A stretch of 64,000 nt of DNA. It comes from Leptodactylus fallax. Its lineage: Eukaryota; Chordata; Amphibia; Anura; Leptodactylidae. The stretch is taken from assembly GCA_947044405.1 (NCBI GenBank), contig CAMRHE010000011.1, forward strand, positions 7,670,501 through 7,734,500, read 5' to 3'. Under the pieces are notes generated by a model. It worked only from the letters and a program-made list of their open reading frames with translations. It searched no databases and was not told the DNA's origin. Shown here piece after piece: positions 55,018 through 64,000 of the stretch (position 1 is the stretch's first letter; the number at the start of each line of letters is the position of its first letter). The translations under genes and the position numbers were made by a program.

Positions 55018-56097
55018 CTTCTGACAGCCTCTCTAGTATAAATTTCTTATGTTCAACTAATTTCAGACTATGAGAGCTAAACTGGCTGGAGAAATTGACT
55101 CATTCCCTTGGCCCCAAAGCCCCTTCCATATCCAATATATACACCAATTTACTGTCCTCTCGCAAGAACCCGAAGCAATATTATGTGAAAGAATGGGAAA
55201 AGGAATGCACTACTACATTTTCTGACCTGAAAATAAAACTTATGTTATTGAGATCCCATGGTTTCTCTAGATGTGTCAGACTACAGGAGAACTCTTTTAA
55301 GTTAATGACTTGTATAGAATCCCAATTTTTCCTCAAGAGGGTCCACCTATCTCAGAATGCCTTTGCAGGAGATGTGGACTTTTTGAAGGTTCTCTCTCAC
55401 ATATTTCACACCATTGCTTAAAAATCCAACCATTCTGGATAGAAATTGAACAGGAAATGTAGAGAGTTTGCAACAAATTTTTGCTCTTAAGCCAGAGACG
55501 CTCTTGCTGTGGTTGTTGTCCCCAGACTTTAAACCTGACAAATACTGCCTGATCACCTGGCTTCTCCAAGCTGCCAAATTGCTTATACCCCTAAAGTGGC
55601 GAAAGTTGGACACACCCAACTCTCCGTCAATGGTGGGACAAGGTTCAACCACTGTATTTATTTGAGGAACTGTAGTTGGTAACAAGGTACGAGACATTGT
55701 TTCCTAAAAATGTGGCGCCCATGGTTTAGACCCTGTAATCTTTAATAAAACTACCCTGAAACCTGCACTTGATCTACCCCTTCATTTTCATTAACCTTAA
55801 AACACCCCTTGGTCTTACACTTCTCTTACACGTATTACTATATACACTTGCCTGTAAGTTAGTTTTTTCTATGAATTTTCAAGCTCATTTGGATGTGTAA
55901 TTGCTGATGATGGTCTCTAACGTTTCTAGTTTCTTTATTATTTTGCAAGATATTTTAATTTCACAAGATACATTTACAGATATTGCTGGGCAATTTACAC
56001 CTATAGCTATGTATTGTGTCTTGATATTGTTTCATTTTGTTGGACATTGCTTATATGCTTTTTGTTAAACATTAAAAAAACTAATAAAAAATTTATA
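55018..56097 (+). mobile_element. L1/Tx1-type LINE, 5'-truncated, 3' end
   Basis: Keeps the last part of ORF2 (55018 to about 55740) and a 3' tail ending in AATAAAAAATTTATATT. It meets the TTAA repeat at 56098. No target duplication was found. Confidence 0.7.
55060..55740 (+). pseudogene. LINE ORF2 C-terminal region
   Basis: Frames read SISNIYTNLLSS, YYVKEWEKEC, then CLCRRCGLFEGSLSHIFHHC and IQPFWIEIEQEM (in the frame following 55350). These match the WExEL, CWRC-GSLxHIFWxC and IxPFWxxI blocks of L1/Tx1 ORF2. Later LPDHLASPSCQIAYTPK is a frameshifted version of the LLxAAKxLIPLKWR block. At least four frame changes. Inactive. Confidence 0.7.
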
Positions 56098-58120
56098 TTA
56101 ACCCCTTAGCGACATTGGATGTACTATTACGTCCTGGTCGCCTGGTGCTGAGCTCCTTCGATGCCACAGTCAAACATGACTGCAGCATCCAAGGGGTTCT
56201 GCCATGTAAATGACCCCCCTCAGCACTCCCCACGGCGAGATTGAGGGTTGCCGATATATATTATCTGCAGCCCGGGGTCTAGCCAGTGACCTCACGCTGC
56301 CTGGAGCCCCCAGTACCTGGTTGATCCTACCAGGACCTCATAAAGTCTGCCTATGGTATGGTATTGACGTGTCCGTAATAACCCGTACAATAAAACTGAA
56401 ACAATATTTGACCTACACGGTGAACATCGGAAAAATACCCAGAAAAAGCGCCAGAAATAATTATTTTTGCCCATTTTACCTTACAAAAATTACTATAAAA
56501 AGTAATCAAAAAGTCATATGTACCCCAAAACAGCATCAATAAGAAGTACAGGACGTCCCGCAAAAAATAAGCCCTCAACCAACTCTGTCAACTGAAAAAT
56601 AAAAATGTTACGCTTCTCAGAAGTTGGCAATGCAAAAATAATTGATTTCTTTCCCCAAATGGGTGTTTGTTCTGCAGAATTATTAACGCATAAAAAAACA
56701 ATATAAATGAAGTATCACCATAATCGTACCAACCCGGAGAATAAAGGTAACATGTTACTTATGCTATATGCTGCACAGCAATAAAATTAAAAACCTATGC
56801 CAGAATTGCTGGGGTTTTTTTAGTCCACCAAGAAATAGTTAATAAAATTTAGTCAATAAGTTATAGGCACGCAGAAATGTCATTACAAAACACATCTCAT
56901 CCCACAAACAACAAGCCCTCATATGGCTACATCACCAGAAAAATAAATAAAATATAGCTTACACAATGTGAAGACAAAAAATAACAAAAATCGCCAAATC
57001 ATTACTACATAACTGGCTGTGTCAGGAAGGGAATGTATAAGCTGTGCGAGCGTATATCTGGGTACACCCCAAATTTAGAGCTTACAAGGGAAAAGACACC
57101 AGAAGTCACCCCCAGAGTGACCCCCAATCATAGGAGCTACTGGGGAAATAGTAGGGAATTTGGTGTTCCCAATGTACTCTGCACAGTTTACGTATTCACT
57201 TTTCACCATCTGTTGTGCAGTCACGTCTGGAATACTAATACTTATTACACCCCCTGATAAATTCTTTGAGGGGTGCACTTTTCAAAATGGGGTCACTCCT
57301 TAGGGGATTCCACTTTTCTGGTATCTTAGAGGCTTTGCAAACATGACATGGCGTCCAGATACCAAACATCTAAATCTGCGCTCCAAAAGTCACATAGCAC
57401 TCCTTCACATCTGTGCACTGCTGTGTACCCAAACTGCAGTTTATGCCCACATGTATGATACTGGTGTACCCAGGATAATGTACTTAATGCCATATGTAGG
57501 TATAAACTGCTGTTTGGGCACACAACCAGGCACAGCAGGGAAGGAACGCTTTTTTGGTTTTTGGAAACTACACACCTGAAGGTACTAATTTGGGGTACAG
57601 TGATCATTTTTAAACCCCAAGTGTTGCATTCATTTATTTTATAGAAATTATTATGTATATGATGGTGATAGGAGAAAATGACAATTTTTCCAGGAATACG
57701 TCATTTAAGCGCGTAATCTGTTGTGCCCGGGATACCCGCTTAACAGTTTTTAGAGTGTGTGTCTCTGCTGATACAAGCTGTGGACAAAATATCGGGCACT
57801 GAAATGGCGTATATCTGGAAAAATTACAATTTTCACTTTTCATTATGAGCTGTGCCTTCATTTCTGGAAATCAAATTAATGCAACGCTCAAGGGTTAAAA
57901 ATGCTCACTACGCCATGTCATGTTTGCATGACATGTTTGCCCCTTCAAATGGGATCACTTTTTGGCAAATTCCTATTTACTGGCACCTCCAGGGCTCTGC
58001 AAAAACAACATGGCATCCAGAAAGTCCCTCTAAATCTATACTCCGAAAGCTAAAAAGCGCAGTACTTCTTCCCTTCTGAGCCCTACTGTGTGCCCAAGCA
58101 GCAGTTTACACCGACATATA

Positions 58121-59751
58121 CAGTCATATGAAAAAGTTTGGGCACCCCTATTAATCTTAATCATTTTTAGTTCTAAATATTTGGGTGTTTGCAACAGCCA
58201 TTTCAATTTGATATATCTAATAAATGATGGACACAGTAATATTTCAGGATTGAAATGAGGTTTATTGTACTAACAGAAAATGTGCAATATGCATTAAACC
58301 AAAATTTGACCGGTGCAAAAATTTGGGTACCCTTATCATTTTATTGATTTGAATACTCCTAACTACTTTTACTGACTTACTGAAGCACAAAATTGGTTTT
58401 GTAACCTCACTGAGCTTTGAACTTCATAGCCAGGTGTATCCAATCATGAGAAAAGGTATTTAAGGTGGCCAATTGCAAGTTGTTCTCCTATTTGAATCTC
58501 CTCTGAAGAGTGGCATCATGGGCTCCTCAAAACAACTCTCAAATGATCTGAAAACAAAGATTGTTCAACATAGTTGTTCAGGGGAAGGATACAAAAAGTT
58601 GTCTCAGAGATTTAACCTGTCAGTTTCCACTGTGAGGGACATAGTAAGGAAATGGAAGACCACAAGGACAGTTCTTGTTAAGCCCAGAAGTGGCAGGCCA
58701 AGAAAAATATCAGAAAGGCAGCGAAGAAGAATGGTGAGAACAGTCAAGGACAATCCACAGACCACCTCCAAAGAGCTGCAGCATCATCTTGCTGCAGATG
58801 GTGTCACTGTGCATCGGTCAACAATACAGCACACTTTGCACAAGGAGAAGCTGTATGGGAGAGTGATGCGAAAGAAGCCGTTTCTGAAAGCACGCCACAA
58901 ACAGAGTCGCCTGAGGTATGCAAAAGCACATTTGGACAAGCCAGCTTCATTTTGGAAGAAGGTCCTGTGGACTGATGAAACAAAGATTGACTTGTTTGGT
59001 CATACAAAAGGCGTTATGCATGGCGCCAAAAAACACAGCATTCCAAGAAAACCACTGCTACCCACTGTAAAATTTGGTGGAGGTTCCATCATGCTTTGGG
59101 GCTGTGTGGCCAATTCCGGCACCGGGAATCTTGTTAAAGTTGAGGGTCGCATGGATTCAACTCAGTATCAGCACATTCTTGAGAATAATGTACAAGAATC
59201 AGTGACGAATTTGAAGTTACGCCGGGGATGGATATTTCAGCAAGACAATGATCCAAAACACAGCTCCAAATCTACTCAGGCATTCATGCAGAGGAACAAT
59301 TACAATGTCTGGAATGGCCATCCCAGTCCCCAGACCTGAATATCATTGAACATCTGTGGGATAATTTGAAGAGGGCTGCCATGCCGGACACCATCAAACA
59401 ACTGAACTGGAATTGTTTTGTAAAGAGGAATGGTCAAAAATACCTTCATCCAGGAACTGATTAAAAGCTACAGGAAGCGACTAGAGGCTGTTATTTTTGC
59501 AAAAGGAGGATCTACTAAATATTAATGTCACTTTCTGTTGAGGTGCCCATACTTTTGCACCGGTCAAATTTTGGTTTAATGCATATTGCACATTTTCTCT
59601 TAGTACAATAAACCCATTTCAATCCTGAAATATTACTGTGTCCATCAGTTATTAGATATATCACATTGAAATGGCTGTTGCAAACACCCAAATATTTAGA
59701 ACTAAAAATGATTAAGATTAATAGGGGTGCCCAAACTTTTTCATATGACTG
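58121..59751 (+). mobile_element. Tc1-type DNA transposon 4, close relative of element 3
   Basis: 1631 bp flanked by TA (58119-58120 and 59752-59753), with CAGTCATATGAAAAAGTTT ends. It is 18 bp shorter than element 3 because of several small deletions. It sits in the long TTAA repeat, within the GCAGTTTACACC block. Confidence 0.95.
58518..59524 (+). pseudogene. Tc1 transposase, recently inactivated
   Basis: Starts MGSSKQLSNDLK at 58518. It matches element 3 almost throughout to NNYNV near 59309, where one T is deleted; the frame then reads WNGHPSPQT and stops. Between GHTK and LLPT (59000-59055) three single-base deletions occur in about 50 bp. They cancel out and leave about 19 wrong residues. 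A further changed stretch at 59371-59400 damages the C-terminus. Catalytic WTDETKID and QQDNDPKH are intact; the Glu box is out of frame. Confidence 0.9.
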
Positions 59752-61199
59752 TATAACTTCTTTCTACCTTTCTACCTGGATAGCCCATTTAATAGTTTTA
59801 GGAGTGTATGTCTCTGATGACACAAAGTGGATACAACGTATTGGGCACTGAAATGGCATATTTCTTTAACCCCTTGTAAAAATTAAAAATGTGGAGCTAA
59901 ATTGACAGTTTATATTTTCATTTTTACCTTCCCAATGCTAATAAAATCTGTGAAACAGCTGTAGTGTCAAAAGGCTCACAATATCCCTTGAGAAATTCCT
60001 TAAGGGGTATAGTTTCCAAAATGGGGTCACTTTTGAGGGGTTTCCATTATATTGGTACTTTAGGGGCTCTGCAAATGTGACATGGCACCTGGAAACTATT
60101 CCAGCAAAATCTGCCCTCCAAAAGCAAAATAGCGCTCTTTCCATTCTGAGCCCCGCCATGTACACATACAGCAGTTTGCAGCCACATGGGGCGTATTCCC
60201 ATATTCAGGAGAAATTTTGTAACATACTTTGGGGAAGTTTTTCTCCTTTATCCTCTCATGAAAATGAAAAATTTGGGGCTCAACTGACAGTTTATTGGAA
60301 AAAAGTAATTTTTCATTTTCATGTCCCAATGTTAATAAAATCTGTGAAACAACTGTAGGGTCAAAATGTTCACTATACCCCTCGATATGTTCTGCGAGGG
60401 GTGTAGTTTCCAAAACGGGGTCACTTTTGGGGGTTTTCCATTGTATTGGTACTCTAGGGATTCTGCAAATGAGACATGACACCTGAAATCTATTCCAGCA
60501 AAATCTGCTTTTCAGACGCCCAGTGTCATTCCTTCCCTTCCGTGTGCTGCCGTGTGCCCAAACATCAGTTTACACCCACATGTGGGGTATTTCTGTGCTC
60601 TGGAGAAATTGCATAACAAATTGTGAGATGCATTTTCACCTTTAACACTTTGTGAATGTGTTAATTTTAGGGCTAAATGAATGTATTAGTGAAAAAAAAA
60701 TTAAATGTCTAAATCAAATGTCCATATTGTTTTAATGCCTGTGAAATGCTTAAAGGGTTAACAAACTTTTCAAATGCTGTTTTGAATTATTTGAGGGGTG
60801 CAGTTTTGAAAATGGGGTGAATTATGGGCTGTTTCTAATAAATAGGCCTTTATAATCCCCTTCAGAACTGAAGTGGTCCCTAAAAAATTTTTGGAAATTT
60901 TCTGGAAATCTGTAAAATCGCTTTTATACTTGTAAGCTTCATAGTGTCCAAAATAAAATAAAGGACGATTAAAAGATTATTGTCAAAATTTCCATTTTTT
61001 TTTGGGAAATAAATACAAAAATATTGATTAATTTTTCCCACTACCATGAAGTACAATGTGTCAGGAAAAAATAGTCTCAAAATCACTTGTGTAAGTTAAA
61101 GCGTCTCAAAGTTCTTACCATGTAAAGTGATACATGTCAGTTTTGAAAAATAAGGCCTGATCCTTAACGCACTTTTGAGCTGTGTCCTTAAGAGGATAA

Positions 61200-61886
61200 A
61201 AAAAAAAAAATAAATAATCTGAGGTGAGATGGAATTAGTTCTGTGTTTATAAATAACAGGGACAATTCAGAACGAGGAGGGACATTCTGATTAAACAGTC
61301 TAGAAATTACTTTACAATTCACAATACAATATACTGGTTGGTCACACATAGACTATAGGATATAGCAAAAATATTATATTGAAAAGTAGTTAGAATCTGG
61401 GCATGTCCAGACAACAGGAAACAAGGAAGGACAATTCTGTATTTTGCACCTTTCATCATATGCAAAAGTCTTATTTAGAGCCTATTCATCTTAAGGTCAA
61501 TGTTAACTTTCTTCTCCTTTCCTTCTTCTGTCACAATTTTTCACAGTAAACCACCAAACCATTTGGAGCTTAATTTACCAATTTACAAATTTACCAGGAA
61601 AAGTTCCCATAAAAGTATCAATAATATTTTGAAGATTTAGATAACAAGTCACTTTTAGCCAATAATTTACATTGATACAATACACTAAAATATTAATTAT
61701 TTAAAATAAGTTATGATCTTTAAGCCTACCTCACGTATGAAACAACATTTCATACAAATAGTACATGTGAATATAATATTGTATTAAGAACTTCTCTTTT
61801 TTTCACCACTTAGGCTGTTCTCCTTCTCTTTATCTCCTTCTCAGCCTGTTTCAATCTAAAGATATCCATAAAAAGTCTTGTTTAAA
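61200..61886. other. Unassigned DNA
   Basis: AT-rich, with no gene or repeat end recognised. Confidence 0.4.
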
Positions 61887-62731
61887 GTTTGCCACAAGCC
61901 ACCTGGGAGACACACCAAACATGTGGAAGAAGGTGCTCTGGTCAGATGAAACCAAAATCAAACTTTTTGGCCACAATGCAAAACTATATGTTTGGCGTAA
62001 AAGCAACACAGCTCATCACCCTGAACACACCATCCCCACTGTCAAACTTGGTGGTGGCAGCATCATGGTTTGGGCCTGCTTTTCTTCAGCAGGGACAGGG
62101 AAGATGGTTAAAATTGATGGGAAGATGGATGGAGCCAAATACAGGACCATTCTGGAAGAAAACCTGTTGGAGTCTGCAAAAGACCTGAGACTGGGACGGA
62201 GATTTATCTTCCAACAAGACAATGATCCCAAACATAAAGCAAAATCTACAATGGAATGGTTCACAAATAAACGTATCCAGGTGTTAGAATGGCCAAGTCA
62301 AAGTCCAGACCTAAATCCAATCGAGAATCTGTGGAAAAAGCTGAAAACTGCTGTTCACAAACGTTCTCCATCCAACCTCACTGAGCTCGAGCTGTTTTCC
62401 AAGGAAGAATGGGCAAGAATTTCAGTCTCTCGATGTGCAAAACTGATGGAGACATACCCCAAGCGACTTGCAGCTGGAATCGCAGCAAAAGGTGGTGCTA
62501 CAAAGTATTAACTTAAGGGGGCCGAATAATAGTGCACGCCCCACTTTTCAGTTTTTTATTTTTTACAAAAGTTTAAAATAACCAATAAATTTCGTTCCAC
62601 TTCACAATTGTGTCCCACTTGTTGTTGATTCTTCACCAAAAAATTAAAATTTTATATCTTTATGTTTGAAGCCTGAAATGTGGCAAAAGGTTGAAAAGTT
62701 CAAGGGAGCCGAATACTTTTGCAAGGCACTG
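61887..62731 (+). mobile_element. Tc1-type DNA transposon 5, 5'-truncated
   Basis: Right terminus GAATACTTTTGCAAGGCACTG at 62711-62731 followed by TA. The left half and left inverted repeat are missing. Confidence 0.8.
61888..62511 (+). pseudogene. Tc1 transposase C-terminal half, open frame with full catalytic triad
   Basis: The frame enters as KFATSHLGDTPN before the Met at 61921 and runs uninterrupted to the stop after AKGGATKY. It has WSDETKIKLFG (Asp), [12 protein letters not shown] (Asp) and [11 protein letters not shown] (Glu) and the GGGSIMVWA block. The helix-turn-helix DNA-binding half is absent, so the protein could not recognise the inverted repeats. It is a different Tc1 family from elements 1-4. 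Confidence 0.85.
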
Positions 62732-62733
62732 TA

Positions 62734-63470
62734 TAGCCATATCTAGCTCACACACAGAACTCTATGGAGAAGAGGAGATGAGGAGGCTGTTAATTGGTTT
62801 ATTTCTTCAATCTGTGTACTGGTAGCCTTTTATCCCCAGAATAGCAGTATTAAAAGAGCTTCCTGTGTTACAGAATAGCAAAATGTAGCAAAAGCAGTTA
62901 TCCATGTGCATTTTCCATCTGTCTCCTCCACTTCTTTTCTCCATAGACTAATATGTAACTCAACTTGATAAATGAGAAGGAATCATATTTCTTACGTAAG
63001 ATATATTACAAAGTTTCTTATATTCACTTGGACTATTCATTTATTAAAAGCTTTTTATAATTGGAGGTACACTTTAAGCTCCATGATACTTAAATGATAA
63101 AGGTGCAGACATGGAGCATATACTGTCGTCTACTTGTTCACCTTTTCTGTTTTGAGATATCCTGAGATGAGTGGCTTTAGACAACCAGCTTTGAGAAAAA
63201 AAAGCCTCTTGTGTTACAATATTCAACAAAGTAATGCATTTTCAAAATTGGTCATCTTGTGCCAATAATTTCTGCATTAAACCATTCCAACAACTTCTGG
63301 GAGCCTTAAGCTATAAAAGTGGATGGGGTGTGCATGCAGACTCTCCTATGGAAATAATAAGAGCGATACTAAACTTCTCCATAACCACTGCTATACAGTG
63401 AATGGGACTGTTGCTTCTGTATATAGTTCATCAGTATGACAAATCAGTTTGGATCCAGACTACCCCTTTA
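62734..63470. other. Unassigned DNA
   Basis: No gene or repeat end recognised. Confidence 0.4.
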
Positions 63471-64000
63471 AGAAAAAGTATTCGGCCCCCTGCACTCTGA
63501 TACCCATAATTAAAATCCTGGTCACTCAATTGCCTTCAGAAGTCACTTAATTAATTAATAGAGTCCAGTTGTGTGTAATTTAGCATCAGTATAAAAGCAC
63601 CTGTTCTGTGAAGGCCTCAATGGTTTGTTAGAGAACACTAGTGAACAAACAGCATCATAAAGACCAAGGAAATCACCAGACAGGTTAGAGATAAAGTTGT
63701 GGAGAAGTTTAAAGCAAGATTAGGTTATAAAAAGATTTCCTAAGCTTTGAGCATCCCAAGGAGAACTGTTCAATCCATCATCCAAAAATAGAAAAAGTAT
63801 TCTACAAATGCAAACCTACCAAGACATGGCTGTCCACCTAAACTGACAGATCGAGCAAGGAGAGCACTGATCAGAGAAGCAGCCAAGAAATGCATGGTCA
63901 CTCTGGAGGAGCTGCAGAAATCCACATCTCGGGTGGGAGAATCTGTCCACAGGACAACCATAAATTGTGCAAAGAAGATTCACCTTCCAGCAAGACAATG
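63471..64000 (+). mobile_element. Tc1-type DNA transposon 6, internally deleted, cut by the window end
   Basis: Begins near AAAGTATTCGGCCCCCTGCA (63477), the inner part of a Tc1 terminus, and runs off the window. Confidence 0.75.
63655..64000 (+). pseudogene. Tc1 transposase with the middle deleted
   Basis: The N-terminal part encodes TKEIT-like then LGYKKIS, IPRRTVQSIIQK and, after a stop near 63790, NLPRHGCPPKLTDRARRAL and REAAKKCMVTLEELQKSTS, matching the paired-type DNA-binding domain. Just after VHRTTI (about 63965) the sequence jumps to RFTFQQDN-type coding sequence, deleting the part with the first catalytic Asp. The stop codons also show it is dead. Confidence 0.75.

Larger units (their letters stand above)
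56098..61199 (+). repeat. Long TTAA-ended repeat, copy 3, split by a Tc1
   Basis: Starts TTAACCCCTTAGCGAC (56098) and ends near 61199 in CTGTGTCCTTAAGAGGATAA, a degraded inverted copy (ideal TTAAGGGGTTAA). It carries the AAAATGGGGTCAC block near 57280, 57945, 60015, 60415 and 60805. After subtracting the Tc1 at 58121-59751 the last intervals are about 400 bp. It is the most complete copy in the window, about 3.5 kb without the Tc1, and has no coding region. Confidence 0.7.

Overview
The window looks like intergenic or intronic DNA from an anuran amphibian. It carries no host gene, tRNA or rRNA gene that I can support. The organism call rests on the repeat mixture: L1/Tx1-type LINEs, Penelope-like elements with a GIY-YIG endonuclease, chromodomain Ty3/Gypsy retrotransposons, Tc1/mariner DD34E transposons, T2-type TTAA MITEs starting TTAAAGG, long TTAACCCCTTA repeats and hAT-type elements with 8-bp target duplications. 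This is inference; no database search was possible.

Layout. 1-4.9 kb: a 5'-truncated, frameshifted Penelope-like element (PLE, 483-2600), unassigned DNA, a T2 MITE fragment and a PLE-like 3' remnant. 5.2-7.8 kb: an unclassified interspersed repeat (called R-A here, copy 1) beside a minus-strand L1/Tx1 LINE holding ORF1 and the ORF2 endonuclease. 10.5-15.6 kb: a plus-strand L1/Tx1 LINE with a 13-bp target duplication, broken by a second PLE (9-bp duplication) and a Tc1 element (TA). 16.0-19.2 kb: a palindromic T2 MITE sharing its TTAA with a long TTAA repeat. 19.8-23.2 kb: R-A copy 2, broken by a Tc1 element and by a minus-strand LINE with a 19-bp duplication.

23.3-34.5 kb: a plus-strand chromodomain Gypsy element with both LTRs, expanded by a TTAA repeat and three hAT-like insertions, each flanked by its own 8-bp duplication. 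34.5-42.5 kb: mostly unassigned DNA with simple repeats, MITEs and one hAT-like element. 42.5-45.6 kb: R-A copy 3 with a Tc1-type MITE, a PLE with an inverted 5' segment, a PLE-like remnant carrying the best hammerhead-like motif, and another hAT-like element. 46.2-47.9 kb: a Tc1 element whose transposase is uninterrupted. 48.3-55.0 kb: a minus-strand Gypsy element with a plus-strand Gypsy nested inside it. 55.0-56.1 kb: a LINE 3' end. 56.1-61.2 kb: a long TTAA repeat interrupted by a close, frameshifted relative of the intact Tc1. 61.9-64.0 kb: two further Tc1 remnants.

The genes are retroelement enzymes (reverse transcriptase, endonuclease, protease, RNase H, integrase, gag) and DDE transposases, almost all degenerate. 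The exception is the 340-residue Tc1 transposase at 46431-47453. The most interesting signals are several hammerhead-ribozyme-like motifs, often with a self-complementary six-base stem III, at PLE-type 3' ends; a twin-priming-like PLE inversion; two different Tc1-type elements in the same TA of two R-A copies; and a hairpin-plus-minisatellite module shared by five hAT-like elements.
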